Below, one piece after another: positions 42,206 to 53,001 of a stretch of 64,000 nucleotides of DNA. The notes under the pieces were generated by a model. That model was not told where the DNA came from. It saw only the letters and a list, made by a program, of their open reading frames with translations, and did not search any database. Origin of the DNA: JAWLBY01 sp041687455 (GTDB taxonomy: Bacteria; Pseudomonadota; Gammaproteobacteria; Xanthomonadales; Xanthomonadaceae); assembly GCA_041687455.1 (NCBI GenBank), contig JAWLBY010000005.1, positions 124,001 through 188,000 of the forward strand, given 5' to 3'. Every line of letters starts with the position of its first letter. The stretch's first letter is position 1. A program made the position numbers and the translations under genes.

Positions 42206-43144
42206 TCAGATCAGCTTGATCTCGCGCAGCCGTTCGAGCAGGTAGTCGTGCGCCGAGATCGGCGTCGGGTAGCGGTTCGGATTGTCGGCCGACTCGCAAC
42301 CCGGCAGCGTCTCGATCATGAAATCCGGATTCGGGTGCAGGAAGAACGGCGTCGAATAGCGCGGTTTGCGCGCCTCCTCGCCCGGCGGGTTGACGACCCG
42401 ATGGGTCGTCGATGGGTACACATGGTTCGTGAGCCGCTGCAGCATGTCGCCGATGTTGACCACGATGGTGTCCTCGTCGGCCGTGAACGGCACCCACTCG
42501 CCCTTGCGCGACAGCACTTCCAGGCCAGCGGCGCTGGCGCCGACCAGCAGCGTGATCAGGTTGATGTCCTCGTGGGCGCCGGAGCGCACGTTCGGCACGT
42601 CCGGCGTGGTGATCGGCGGGTAATGGATCGGACGCAGGATCGAGTTGCCGAAGCGGGTCTTGTCGGCGAAGTAGTCCTGCTCCAGGCCGATGTGCAGCGC
42701 GAGCGCCGACAGCACCCGGGAGCCGAGCGCGTCGAGCGCTTCGTACAGGCCGTAGCCGTTCTGCCGGAAGCCGTCGACCTCGTCCGGCCACAGGTTCGGC
42801 GGCATCACGTCGGCATAGGTCGAATCGCGCGGGATCTCGCGACCGATGTGCCAGAACTCCTTCAGGTCCGGGTACTGCGAATCCTTTGCCGTCTCGATGC
42901 CGAACGGAGTGTAACCACGCGCACCGCCGCTGCCGGCGACGTGGTACTTCATCTTGGTCTCGGTCGGCAGCGCGAAGAAGCGCTGGAACACGTCGTAGGC
43001 ACCATCGATCAGCGACGAAGCGATGCCATGTCCGCGGATGCCGCAGAAGCCCCATTCGCGGTAGGCGGCGCCAAGCTCGGCGACGAACGCGGCACGGTCG
43101 GTGTCGAAGCGGCGGATGTCGAGGGTCGGGATACGTGCGGTCAC
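42206..43144 (-). CDS. Isopenicillin-N-synthase-like 2-oxoglutarate/Fe(II) dioxygenase
   Basis: A 312-aa non-heme iron oxygenase. The DIOX_N region is at about 5-120 (PTLDIRRF ... REWGFCGIRGHGI). The iron facial triad is H-x-D in SGAHEDINLITLL and a distal His in PSTTHRVVNPPG. The co-substrate-binding Arg is in KPRYSTPFF. It belongs to the broad isopenicillin N synthase family found in many proteobacteria without any penicillin pathway, so the substrate is unknown. The GTG start at 43144 gives TARIPTLDIRRF, the usual family N-terminus; the Shine-Dalgarno is weak. No biosynthetic partner gene is nearby. Confidence 0.85.
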   Translation of the reverse strand: MTARIPTLDIRRFDTDRAAFVAELGAAYREWGFCGIRGHGIASSLIDGAYDVFQRFFALPTETKMKYHVAGSGGARGYTPFGIETAKDSQYPDLKEFWHIGREIPRDSTYADVMPPNLWPDEVDGFRQNGYGLYEALDALGSRVLSALALHIGLEQDYFADKTRFGNSILRPIHYPPITTPDVPNVRSGAHEDINLITLLVGASAAGLEVLSRKGEWVPFTADEDTIVVNIGDMLQRLTNHVYPSTTHRVVNPPGEEARKPRYSTPFFLHPNPDFMIETLPGCESADNPNRYPTPISAHDYLLERLREIKLI

Positions 43145-43299
43145 GGCAGGACTCGGATACGGGATTGGCAGGAGCGCCCGCGGGTGGCGCGGACGCCGGG
43201 AAACACCGGTCGGCGTGCGGATCGCCGGACATCGACAGCGGCGCGCCGCGCAGGCTCCGGTATGATCCGGACCGCGGCAGGCACGGATGTTGAGCTCGA

Positions 43300-44643
43300 T
43301 CAAACGGCGGCGGCAACCCGCTCCGACAACCGGCGCAGACAGTCTTCCATCAGCGCCGGGTCGGCCGCCTCGACGGTGACCCGGATCACCGGTTCGGTGC
43401 CGGATGGCCGCAGCACGACGCGGCCGCAGCCTTGCAGCAGCGATTCGACGTAGCCGAGCTCGCGGCGCACGTCGTCGGTTTCGAGCGGCCGACTGCTCGA
43501 CGAAACCCGGACATTGATCGTCTTCTGCGCGACCTTGTGCAGGCCGGACAACGCCGTCCGCAGCGTCAGCTTGCGCCGGCGCAGCGACTCGAGCGCCTGC
43601 AACGCGCTGATCATGCCGTCGCCGGTCGTCGCCCGGTCCAGGCACAGCAGGTGTCCGGAGGTTTCACCGCCGAGCACGCCGCCGTGTTCGACCAGCGCCT
43701 GGTGCACGTAGCGGTCACCGACCTTGCTGCGCAGGAACGGGATGCCGAGCTCGCCGAACGCGCGCTCCAGCCCGTAGTTGCTCATCAACGTGCCGACCAC
43801 CGGCCCGTGCAAGCGGCCGCTTTGCTGCCAGTCGGTCGCCAGCAGGTACAGCAGGTCATCGCCGTCGACCACGTTGCCGAGGTCGTCGACCATCTGCACC
43901 CGATCACCGTCGCCGTCGAACGCGATGCCGAGGTCGGCCCCGGTCGCGAGCACGTAGTGCCGCAGCGAATCGAGATGGGTCGAACCGACGTTGTGATTGA
44001 TGTTCAGGCCATCCGGCGACGTGCCGAGTGTATCGACCTCGGCGCCGAGTTCGCGGAACAGTTTCGGGCCGACCTGGTAGCTCGCGCCGTGGGCGCAGTC
44101 GAGCGCGATGCGCAGGCCGCGCAGGTTGAAGTCCTGCGGCACGGTCGACTTGCAAAATTCCACGTAACGGGTCGCGGCGTCCTCGACTCGCGCCGCCTTG
44201 CCGAGCAGTTCCGAGCCCATCGTCACGAACGGCGCATCGAGTGCCGCCTCGATCGCAGCCTCGGTGCCGTCGTCGAGTTTCTCGCCGCGGGCCGAGAACA
44301 GCTTGATGCCGTTGTCCTGGTGCGGGTTATGCGAGGCACTGATGACGATGCCGGCATCGGCCAGCAGCGATCGGGTCAGGTAGGCGACTGCCGGCGTCGG
44401 CATCGGGCCGAGCAGCTTGACGTCGGCACCGGCCGCGACCAGACCGGCCTCGAGCGCCGATTCGAACATGTAGCCGGAAATCCGCGTGTCCTTGCCGATC
44501 ACGACGACCGGGTGCGGCCGCTCACGCGTTGCCAGTACGCGGCCGAGGGCGTTGCCAAGGCGCAATACGAACTCCGGATTGATCGGTCCGTCACCGACCC
44601 GTCCGCGGATGCCATCGGTGCCGAAATACTTGCGTACGCCCAC
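43300..44643 (-). CDS. glmM: Phosphoglucosamine mutase
   Basis: A 447-aa alpha-D-phosphohexomutase. It has KYFGTDGIRGRVG at the N-terminus, the phosphoserine loop ISASHNPHQDNGIK (about residues 98-111), the magnesium loop FDGDGDRV, the sugar loop GGETSGH, and the phosphate-binding LRPSGTEPVIRVT. Converts glucosamine-6-P to glucosamine-1-P for peptidoglycan and lipopolysaccharide precursors. GTG start at 44643 after GAGG. Confidence 0.98.
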   Translation of the reverse strand: MGVRKYFGTDGIRGRVGDGPINPEFVLRLGNALGRVLATRERPHPVVVIGKDTRISGYMFESALEAGLVAAGADVKLLGPMPTPAVAYLTRSLLADAGIVISASHNPHQDNGIKLFSARGEKLDDGTEAAIEAALDAPFVTMGSELLGKAARVEDAATRYVEFCKSTVPQDFNLRGLRIALDCAHGASYQVGPKLFRELGAEVDTLGTSPDGLNINHNVGSTHLDSLRHYVLATGADLGIAFDGDGDRVQMVDDLGNVVDGDDLLYLLATDWQQSGRLHGPVVGTLMSNYGLERAFGELGIPFLRSKVGDRYVHQALVEHGGVLGGETSGHLLCLDRATTGDGMISALQALESLRRRKLTLRTALSGLHKVAQKTINVRVSSSSRPLETDDVRRELGYVESLLQGCGRVVLRPSGTEPVIRVTVEAADPALMEDCLRRLSERVAAAV

Positions 44644-44681
44644 GAATACCTCGTTGTCTGTGGCCTGACGAACCGGAGCCG

Positions 44682-45560
44682 TCAGGCGGCGATGTCGGCC
44701 AGCGGCCGTGGCACCCGGGTCAGCAGCGCCAGCAGCGTCCCGATCCGCTCGCGCATCTCGCGACGATCGACGATCTGGTCGACCGCACCATGCGCCAGCA
44801 GGAACTCCGATCGCTGGAAACCATCCGGCAAGGTCTCGCGCACGGTCTGTTCGATAACACGCGGACCGGCGAAGCCGATCAGCGCCATCGGTTCAGCGAG
44901 GTTGATGTCACCGAGCATGCCGAGGCTGGCCGATACGCCACCGGTAGTCGGATGGGTCAGCACCGAGATGAACGGCAGTCCGGCGGCTCGCAGCCGACCG
45001 AGCGCAGCCGAGGTCTTGGCCATCTGCATCAGCGAAAACAGCGCTTCCTGCATCCGCGCGCCGCCGCTGGCGCAGAAGCAGACCAGTGGCATGCGCTGCT
45101 CGAGCGCGGTCTCGGCGGCGCGGGCGAATTTCTCGCCGACCACGGCACCCATCGAGCCGGCCATGAAGCGGAACTCGAACGCGACCGCGACCACCGGCAT
45201 GCCCTTCAGGCGACCGTGCATCGAGATCAGCGCATCGCGCTCGCCGGTCTGCTTCTGAGCCGCCTTGATCCGGTCGGCGTACTTCTTCGAATCGCGGAAC
45301 TTCAACGCATCGATCGGCTCGATATCGCGATCGAGCTCGCTCGCGCTGTCGGCATCGAGGAACTGTTCGAGCCGTTCACGGGCGCCGATCGGCATGTGGT
45401 GACTGCATTTCGGGCACACACCGAGATTGCGCTCGAGTTCGGGCCGGTACAGCACGGCGGTGCAGGCTTCGCACTTCTCCCAGACACCCTCGGGCACGGC
45501 GCGCTTGCTGCCGCCCTCGGTGCGGATGCGGGACGGCATCAGTTTGGATAACCAGCTCAT
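44682..45560 (-). CDS. accD: Acetyl-CoA carboxylase carboxyltransferase subunit beta
   Basis: A 292-aa protein. The N-terminal four-cysteine zinc finger is CEAC ... CPKC (residues 31-53). The crotonase-type carboxyltransferase domain has AFEFRFMAGSMGAVVGEK and GGARMQEALFSLMQMAKTSAAL, then HPTTGGVSASLGMLGD. Makes malonyl-CoA with AccABC for fatty acid synthesis. The start MSWLSKLMPS is standard. Follows trpA on the same strand after 82 bp. Confidence 0.98.
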   Translation of the reverse strand: MSWLSKLMPSRIRTEGGSKRAVPEGVWEKCEACTAVLYRPELERNLGVCPKCSHHMPIGARERLEQFLDADSASELDRDIEPIDALKFRDSKKYADRIKAAQKQTGERDALISMHGRLKGMPVVAVAFEFRFMAGSMGAVVGEKFARAAETALEQRMPLVCFCASGGARMQEALFSLMQMAKTSAALGRLRAAGLPFISVLTHPTTGGVSASLGMLGDINLAEPMALIGFAGPRVIEQTVRETLPDGFQRSEFLLAHGAVDQIVDRREMRERIGTLLALLTRVPRPLADIAA

Positions 45561-45642
45561 ATCGGTCGGGATCCGGGAAGGAATGTCGGGGATTCGAGGG
45601 CTCGCTGCGGCGAACCGGGCGCGCGGCGCCAGACTGCCCAGT

Positions 45643-46457
45643 TTAGCGCGCCTGTTCCACGGCTGCCCGGATCGGGGCCAGGAACGCCCGTGCCCGCTCC
45701 GCCGCATCGGCCGCATCGGTCGCCTCGGCAAGCTGCTCGACCAGCGCGCTGCCGATCACGACCCCGTCGGCAAATGCGGCGATCGCCGCCGCCGAGGCCG
45801 GATCCTTGACGCCGAAACCGACCGCGACCGGCACCGGCGAGATCGCCCGCACGGCCTCGACGCGGGTTCGGACCTGCTCCGGCGCCAGGCCGCCGGCGCC
45901 GGTCACGCCAGCGAACGACACGTAGTACAGATAGCCGCGACTGGCCGCGGCAATCCGGGCCAGTCGGGCGTCGTCGCTGGTCGGTGCGGCCAGCCGGATC
46001 GGCGCCAGCCGCTGCGACTCGAGCGCCGACGTCAGCTCGGCGCTTTCCTCCGGCGGCACATCGACCAGCAGCACGCCGTCGACACCGGCCGCCGCGGCGT
46101 CGGCCGCGAAGCGTTCGACGCCGTAGATCTCGACCGGATTCAGATACCCCATCAGCACCAGCGGGGTGTCATTGTCCTGCTGGCGGAACTGGCGGCAGGC
46201 GTCGAGCACGGCACGCAGCCCGATGCCGCGGGCCAGTGCGCGCTCGCTGGCACGCTGGATCACCGGGCCGTCGGCCTGCGGATCGGAGAACGGAATGCCC
46301 AGCTCGATCAGGTCGGCGCCGGCGTCGACCAGCGCCTGCATGATCGGCACGGTCGCATCGGCGCCGGGATCGCCGCAGGTGATGAACGGAATCAGGGCGG
46401 CGCGGCCGGCAGCCCGGGTCGCGGCGAGCCGCCGGTCGATGCGGTTCGTGGATTCGC

Positions 46458-46461
<4 letters not shown>
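45643..46461 (-). CDS. trpA: Tryptophan synthase alpha chain
   Basis: A 272-aa TIM barrel. Catalytic Glu is in LIELGIPFSDP and catalytic Asp in FSDPQADGPVIQ. The active-site loop after VTGAGG and the phosphate site GFGVKDP ... GVVIGSALV are present. Cleaves indole-3-glycerol phosphate and channels indole to TrpB. GTG start at 46461 overlaps the trpB stop (GTGA). Confidence 0.97.
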
Positions 46462-47671
<1,210 letters not shown>

Positions 47672-47675
<4 letters not shown>

Positions 47676-48334
47676 CGGTGGTCGGCATCCTGTGAATTCA
47701 GCACGGCATCGGCGCGCCGCACCTCGGCGACGAATCTTGCCATCCGCGCCGGACATTTGTGTCCCGGCGCCTGCTCGATGCCGCTGGCGACATCGACCGC
47801 GAACGGCCGGACCTGACAGATGGCGTCGAACACGTTGTCCGGCGTCAGTCCGCCAGCCAACACCAGCGCACGTCCGCCGGTTTCCGGCACCGTCGACCAG
47901 TCGAATTTCCGGCCCTGCCCCCCGACCTCGCCGCTGGCATGCGCGTCGAGCACGAAGCCGACGGCACCGGGATACCGGGCGATCACGGCCGGCGCAGCAG
48001 CCGGCTGGGCCATCGGAACGGCCTTCAGGTACGGCAGGCCATGCGCGGCGCAGTCCGGTTCGTTCTCGCTGCCGTGGAACTGCAGGCAATCGGGGCGAGC
48101 AATCTGCACGATGTGGCGGACCTGTGCCACCGCTGCGTCCATCGTCAGCACCACTGCGCTTACGAACGGTGGCAACTGCCGGCGGAGCGATCGGGCTTCG
48201 TCGACCGTCAGCGATCGAATGCTGCGCTCGGCCAGGACCAGGCCTATCGCATCGACCCCGAGCGCAACGGCACGAGCAACGTCATCGGCCCGGGTCAGGC
48301 CGCAGAACTTGATCCGCGTGCGGCTCTGGGTCAC
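47672..48334 (-). CDS. trpF: Phosphoribosylanthranilate isomerase
   Basis: A 220-aa TIM barrel. The general-base Cys is in RIKFCGLTRADDVARAV (residues 8-24). LQFHGSENE, LAGGLTPDNV (phosphate loop), the general-acid Asp in VGFVLDAHASG and VDVASGIEQAPGHKCP follow. GTG start at 48334. First gene of trpFBA-accD. The 209 bp upstream hold no gene and separate it from the accessory operon ending at 48544. Confidence 0.96.
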
Positions 48335-48543
48335 GGTCTCGTCTCGGGCACGGGCGAGAAGAATCGTTGCACTTTCGGGAAGCTCTCGGTCGGTGGTCCG
48401 GACACGGTACTACCGAACCGGTCAACCGTGAACGCCGATCACGTTCCGCGTTGCGTCGTACCGACGTTCCCACCGTACCGGCCGCAGCCAGTGCGGAGCA
48501 GACCGGGCCTCACGAAATCCGGAGGCCACGCGTCGATCGCCGG

Positions 48544-50604
48544 TCAACGCCACACGGTCGACTGCTGCTCGCTTCCCTCGATACCGCTGACGACCACGAT
48601 TTCCGGAGCCCCGCTGCCAACGGAAGCGCTGAATGTCCAGATCCCGCTACCCTTGTTCCACTTCATCGCCCCGAACCCTGCGACCTGCAGACCGGCGTTG
48701 GCGCCCAACGCGCTGCTGGCCTGCACGGTCAGCTTCTTCTTGCGGGAATCGTACTCCGCCTTGCTGATCTCGATGGTCAGGTCGTAGCCATTGCAGTCCT
48801 GGTCGACACCGTCGCGCTTGACCTCCTCTGCCCCGGGATGAATCGAAGCATCCTGGTCGTTGCAATCAATGTCGAACGCATAGCCGTCGCCGTCCGCATC
48901 GGCCACCGCAACATCGTCATCGGTGATGGTCACCACCGCGCTGGCAGGCCAGCCCAGCGTCGCGCCCACGGGATTGGTCAGCGACAGCGTGAACATCTCG
49001 TCTGGCTCGACCAGTGCATCGTCAATGAGCGGCACGACGATGCTCTGGCTAGTTTCTCCGCTGGAAAAATGAACCACCCCACCGACTGCCGCATAGTCGA
49101 CGCCTGCCAACGCAGTACCGTCGGTGCTGAAATATTCGATGCTGGCCGCACCGCTGCTGCCTTCACTTCGCACGACACCAACATGCAGTTCGCCGCCGTC
49201 CTCCGCTACGCTGTAGCTGTCCGCTGACAGACTAAGCACGCCGGGCGTTCCGCTCTGGTCCAGCCACTGCGCTGCGGCAACAAGATCGATCAGGCCATGG
49301 CCGCTGTCGTTGTCGCCACCCGGCGTTCCGAGGTCGAGGCTCGTCTCCCGCAGTGCCGCTTCGATCGCCTGAGCCGTCGCTTGTGGTGCGACGCTCTTCA
49401 GAAGGGCCATGCCCCCGGCAACATGGGCCGCGGCGAACGAGGTACCGGTGACGTCGAGGTAGGCATCGGGAAACAGACCACCGAACGTGAGCGCGGCGGT
49501 GCGCACGTCGACACCAGGCGCCACGACCGCGGGAAACAGTGCTCCGTCACAGGCGGACGGACCACGACTGCTGAACGGCGCCACCGACGATTGTTCATCC
49601 ACCGCTCCCACCGACAGATTGCCTGGATAATTGGCTGGGCTGACGCTGCTCGCGATCGCGGGACCGGCATTGCCCGCCGAGTAGCTGACGGAAATCCCGG
49701 CGGCCCGCAGAACGTCGATATCCACCTGGAACTCGCTCACGCAACTGCCCGCGGCATCGACCAGACCCCATGGATTGACAACCACGTCCGGAGCATCATC
49801 GGTTGACCAATTGCCGTCGGGATCCAGAATCCACTGATACGCAAGATGGATTCCACTGTAAGTTGCGACGCCCGCGTCATTGAAGATCTTGGCCGCAATC
49901 CATTGCGCCCCGGGCGCGACGCCGATCGCCGTGCCGCCCGCATCTCCGCCGACCATCAGCCCCATCGTCTGAGTACCGTGGCCATGAACGTCGTTCGGGA
50001 CGGCATGCTCGCCGTTCGGATCGAACCAACTGTTGCTACCGCCCCGCCACTTTCCACCAATGTCGATGTGCTGGGCGTCCACACCGGTGTCCAGCGACGC
50101 GACCACCACACCCTCGCCGGCATGACCCTGCTGCCAGAGCGCTCCGGCACCGATCAGCTCCAGATTCCACTCAGCAGGAGCCGCGCTTCCCTGCATCGTC
50201 GCGCCAACCGACAGCGCTGAATCGAGATCAATGCTTTCGACGCCGGGCAGTCGGGCCAGCGTACCCACCGCCTGGGCCGGCACGGCAAGACTCAATCCGT
50301 TGATCAGCCAGATCGAGCGAACTTCGCGGGCGCCCGCCTGATCCAGATCGCGACGGATCAGTGCCCGAGACCGTTCCGCCTGCGCAATCAGCGCGCGAAC
50401 GAGCTCCTCGCGGCGCTGAGCCGAACTGCCAGCAGATATCGAAGCGGGATCGACGCGCTCCGCGAATCGCAAGATGACAGGCAGCGGCTGATCGGGACCC
50501 GATGCGGACAACGCCTGCTCCAGCGACGGACCGATCGTCGACGCTCCTCCGTGCAGTGGCAGCGCCAAGGACCACGCCGCCAGGCAAATCGTCGCTCGCT
50601 TCAT
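48544..50604 (-). CDS. Secreted subtilisin-family (S8) protease with Calx-beta domain and MopE-type metal-binding motif
   Basis: A 686-aa exported protein. Signal peptide at 1-22 (MKRATICLAAWSLALPLHGG), propeptide-like region at about 40-135. The S8 domain has catalytic Asp172 (VVASLDTGVD), His209 (HGHGTQTMG), oxyanion Asn312 (SAGNAGP) and Ser389 (GTSFAAAHVAG). A Calx-beta domain spans 455-563. Residues 569-607 are a DADGDGY ... DCND ... PGAEE ... DGVDQDCNG motif, the repeat named after the copper protein MopE of Methylococcus; it may equally bind calcium. A small C-terminal domain (608-686) follows. Last gene of the six-gene secreted operon, 16 bp after the lipoprotein. Likely matures or remodels the other products; that is inference. 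The start at 50604 follows GAGG. Confidence 0.88.
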   Translation of the reverse strand: MKRATICLAAWSLALPLHGGASTIGPSLEQALSASGPDQPLPVILRFAERVDPASISAGSSAQRREELVRALIAQAERSRALIRRDLDQAGAREVRSIWLINGLSLAVPAQAVGTLARLPGVESIDLDSALSVGATMQGSAAPAEWNLELIGAGALWQQGHAGEGVVVASLDTGVDAQHIDIGGKWRGGSNSWFDPNGEHAVPNDVHGHGTQTMGLMVGGDAGGTAIGVAPGAQWIAAKIFNDAGVATYSGIHLAYQWILDPDGNWSTDDAPDVVVNPWGLVDAAGSCVSEFQVDIDVLRAAGISVSYSAGNAGPAIASSVSPANYPGNLSVGAVDEQSSVAPFSSRGPSACDGALFPAVVAPGVDVRTAALTFGGLFPDAYLDVTGTSFAAAHVAGGMALLKSVAPQATAQAIEAALRETSLDLGTPGGDNDSGHGLIDLVAAAQWLDQSGTPGVLSLSADSYSVAEDGGELHVGVVRSEGSSGAASIEYFSTDGTALAGVDYAAVGGVVHFSSGETSQSIVVPLIDDALVEPDEMFTLSLTNPVGATLGWPASAVVTITDDDVAVADADGDGYAFDIDCNDQDASIHPGAEEVKRDGVDQDCNGYDLTIEISKAEYDSRKKKLTVQASSALGANAGLQVAGFGAMKWNKGSGIWTFSASVGSGAPEIVVVSGIEGSEQQSTVWR

Positions 50605-50620
50605 GACTCGCCTCATTGGG

Positions 50621-51091
50621 TCACATCACCGTGATCGGATCGGTCCGGAAATCGCCGATCACCACACTCACCCGATCGCCTGGCTGCACATGGCGTCCGG
50701 GGTTGCTGAACATGATGAAATAGTTGCGATCTGCCAGCGGGTGCCGCGTCGTCGACCGCAACGCGCCTACCTTTGCCGACACCGGAACCGTCAATCGAGC
50801 ATCGCTCTTCTGCACTTCCACGTAGGCTCTGACACGTCGATCCAGCAACGGTGCAGCCAACTGTGGATCGAGGACACGGTAGCGAAAATCAAGCATGTAG
50901 CCGGCTGCAGTGAGCCGGACACCATGGCTCTCGATCCCCCACTGCCTGGTGAGGTCGTTGGCCGCCACCGTCGGGGACAACGGTGGCGGCACTTCACCGC
51001 TGGCGATGCTTCGCTTGCCGTGATGGCCCATGCTGCAGCCTTCCAGCAGCATTGCCAGCACGACAAGCCCTATCTGCATCCTTCGCGTCAT
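50621..51091 (-). CDS. Small putative lipoprotein of the cupredoxin operon
   Basis: A 156-aa protein with an N-terminal hydrophobic segment ending in a lipobox-like LLEGC (Cys19), though Glu at -2 is unusual. The mature part has WGIESHGVRLTAAGYMLDFRYRVLD, AYVEVQKSDARLTVPVSAKVGALR and VQPGDRVSVVIGDFR, an all-beta pattern. I do not recognise an enzymatic family. It lies 7 bp after the third cupredoxin gene and 16 bp before the protease gene, so it is very probably coexpressed and may hold the complex at a membrane. A second in-frame start at 51079 is possible. Confidence 0.75.
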   Translation of the reverse strand: MTRRMQIGLVVLAMLLEGCSMGHHGKRSIASGEVPPPLSPTVAANDLTRQWGIESHGVRLTAAGYMLDFRYRVLDPQLAAPLLDRRVRAYVEVQKSDARLTVPVSAKVGALRSTTRHPLADRNYFIMFSNPGRHVQPGDRVSVVIGDFRTDPITVM

Positions 51092-51098
51092 GGCCGCA

Positions 51099-52973
51099 TC
51101 ACCGCACCACATTGATCCGCACCAGAGCACTGTTCGAAACGGCACCCTGATCGTCCTTCACGGTGTACGTGAAGCTTTCGCTTCCCCTGAAGTTCTTGCG
51201 GGGCGTGAAAGTAACGGTTCCATCAAGATTGTTTACGAGGATGTTTCCCTTCTTCAGGTTGGCGTCGATTTCCATCGATGCGGGATCAAGCGTTCCGTCC
51301 GGATCGCTGTCGTTGGCCAGCAGATCCAGAACCAGCACGGTGTTCATCTGCATCTCAGCGAAATCGTCGACAGCAACCGGCGCCTGGTTGACTGCCTCGG
51401 CGATAGTCAGCACTACCGTTGCCACACTGCTCTCGATGCCGTCGCTTGCGGCATAGGTGAAGCTGTCGCTGCCCGAGAACCCGGCGCTGGGGGTGTAGCT
51501 GAATGAGCCGTCGGCATTGAAGGAGACAATTCCGCTGGAAGGGTCACTGGCGATCGAGGCGGTGAGCGTGTCGCCATCGACATCACTGTCGTTGGCGAGT
51601 ACGCCCGGCGCACCCACTACAAGCACCGTGTCCTGAGTACCGCTGTATTGGTCGTCGAACGCCAGCGGCGCATCGTTGACAGGAGTTACCGTAATGGTGA
51701 CGGTGGCCGGAGCACTGCTGAGCGCACCATCACTGGCGGCATAGGAAAATGTCGCAACGCCATTGAAATCGAGCGGCGCCGAGTACTCAAAGCTGCCATC
51801 CGGACCGAGCACGACATTGCCGATCGACGCGCCACTGACCAGTTGTGCGGTCAGCGGATCGCCGTCCGGATCGCTGTCGTTGGCGAGCACGCCGGGCGCC
51901 GGGATCGACAGCGGTGTGTCTTCGGCCACGACGTACTCGTCAGCCAGCGCCACCGGTTGACCCGTGGCAGCCGGACCCACCTGCAGGAATGCGTATAGGC
52001 CACTTGGCGCGGCGGCCCCACTGCTCAGGTTGAGCATCCGGTCATAGATGGCGACGCTGCCCTCCTGCGTGGCAGTCAGGATGGCGTCGCTGCTCTTGCC
52101 GGCGGCCATCATCAGCGAATACTGCTCCTGTGCGTAGGGATACGGACGCCCATCCTCGGCGACAACGCTCAGGTGATGGTCCAGCACCGTCGGTGCGACG
52201 GTTCGCAGGCCCATGTTGAAGAACCGCAACAACGTGCGTTGCCCGACGCCGGCAGCAGCGAGCGGGGCACTCCCCACTTCGTAGGGCGCGCCGTTGACAA
52301 GAAAGTACCTCGGCTGATAGTCGATGGTGCTTGTGGGGGCAGGCGGTGTGCCGTAAGTGCCATCGGCGATCGCGGCATGCAATGCCGGATCGACCTCGCT
52401 GTAGAAAATGACCACCTGTTCGTCATAGGGCACACCGACATAGGCAACGTTGTCGGAGAGATCCTTCCGCACTCCGCCATACAGCCCCATCTGAACCTGG
52501 ACAGCCATGTGCGTTCCGCTGTTATAGCTGTAGCTGCCAGGCTTGAAGTCGCTCCACTGGTATGTGCCGACGGCACCTGGCGACGTCACATGCGTCAGCG
52601 ACGTCACACGGCTTCGTCCCTGTGCGTCAGTGGTGAACACCGGGGTCATCGCTGAAGCCTGGCCCGGAATCATCAGCGAAGTGTCCACGCCGAGGTTGTT
52701 GCGAAGATGGACTGTCACCTCGGTGTCCGCTGGATTCACCGACAACAGCGGACCCGGACTCTGTACCGGGGATCCACCGCAGCCATCGGAAAGGTCAGCG
52801 TTGTCGTCTTCGGCATACCCCCACATGACGACCGACGCGCCATCCGGCATCAGCTTGACGGTTGAGTCCGCGCAGAGGTGGAACACGGCGGCGTTCACTG
52901 GTGCACAGATCAACCCGATGCCCAGCGCAACACCCGTCGTCAGCAATCGTTGTCTGAAATATGTACGGTTCAC
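51099..52973 (-). CDS. Copper-less multicopper-oxidase-like protein fused to three Ig/cadherin-like domains
   Basis: A 624-aa exported protein (signal peptide 1-28, APVNAA). Residues 30-335 follow the two-cupredoxin layout of the neighbouring proteins, but every copper motif is lost. The first HxH region is SLMIPGQAS (99-107), the second is SYNSGTH (149-155), the HPFHxHGxH region is TVLDHHLSVVAEDG (262-275), and no HxH replaces HCH near 310-330. Three tandem Ig/cadherin-like domains follow (about 339-431, 433-526, 529-624), each with a GVLANDSD or LLANDSD calcium-type motif. It probably serves as a structural subunit or adhesive anchor. GTG start at 52973 with GGGAGGA eight bases before. Confidence 0.85.
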   Translation of the reverse strand: MNRTYFRQRLLTTGVALGIGLICAPVNAAVFHLCADSTVKLMPDGASVVMWGYAEDDNADLSDGCGGSPVQSPGPLLSVNPADTEVTVHLRNNLGVDTSLMIPGQASAMTPVFTTDAQGRSRVTSLTHVTSPGAVGTYQWSDFKPGSYSYNSGTHMAVQVQMGLYGGVRKDLSDNVAYVGVPYDEQVVIFYSEVDPALHAAIADGTYGTPPAPTSTIDYQPRYFLVNGAPYEVGSAPLAAAGVGQRTLLRFFNMGLRTVAPTVLDHHLSVVAEDGRPYPYAQEQYSLMMAAGKSSDAILTATQEGSVAIYDRMLNLSSGAAAPSGLYAFLQVGPAATGQPVALADEYVVAEDTPLSIPAPGVLANDSDPDGDPLTAQLVSGASIGNVVLGPDGSFEYSAPLDFNGVATFSYAASDGALSSAPATVTITVTPVNDAPLAFDDQYSGTQDTVLVVGAPGVLANDSDVDGDTLTASIASDPSSGIVSFNADGSFSYTPSAGFSGSDSFTYAASDGIESSVATVVLTIAEAVNQAPVAVDDFAEMQMNTVLVLDLLANDSDPDGTLDPASMEIDANLKKGNILVNNLDGTVTFTPRKNFRGSESFTYTVKDDQGAVSNSALVRINVVR

Positions 52974-53001
52974 AATCGATTCCTCCCGAGTTGGGGGCAG
53001 C

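Noticed and set aside
48335..48543. A tryptophan attenuator leader before trpF
   Set aside because: No short open frame with tandem Trp codons and no competing hairpins followed by a T tract are seen on the minus strand.
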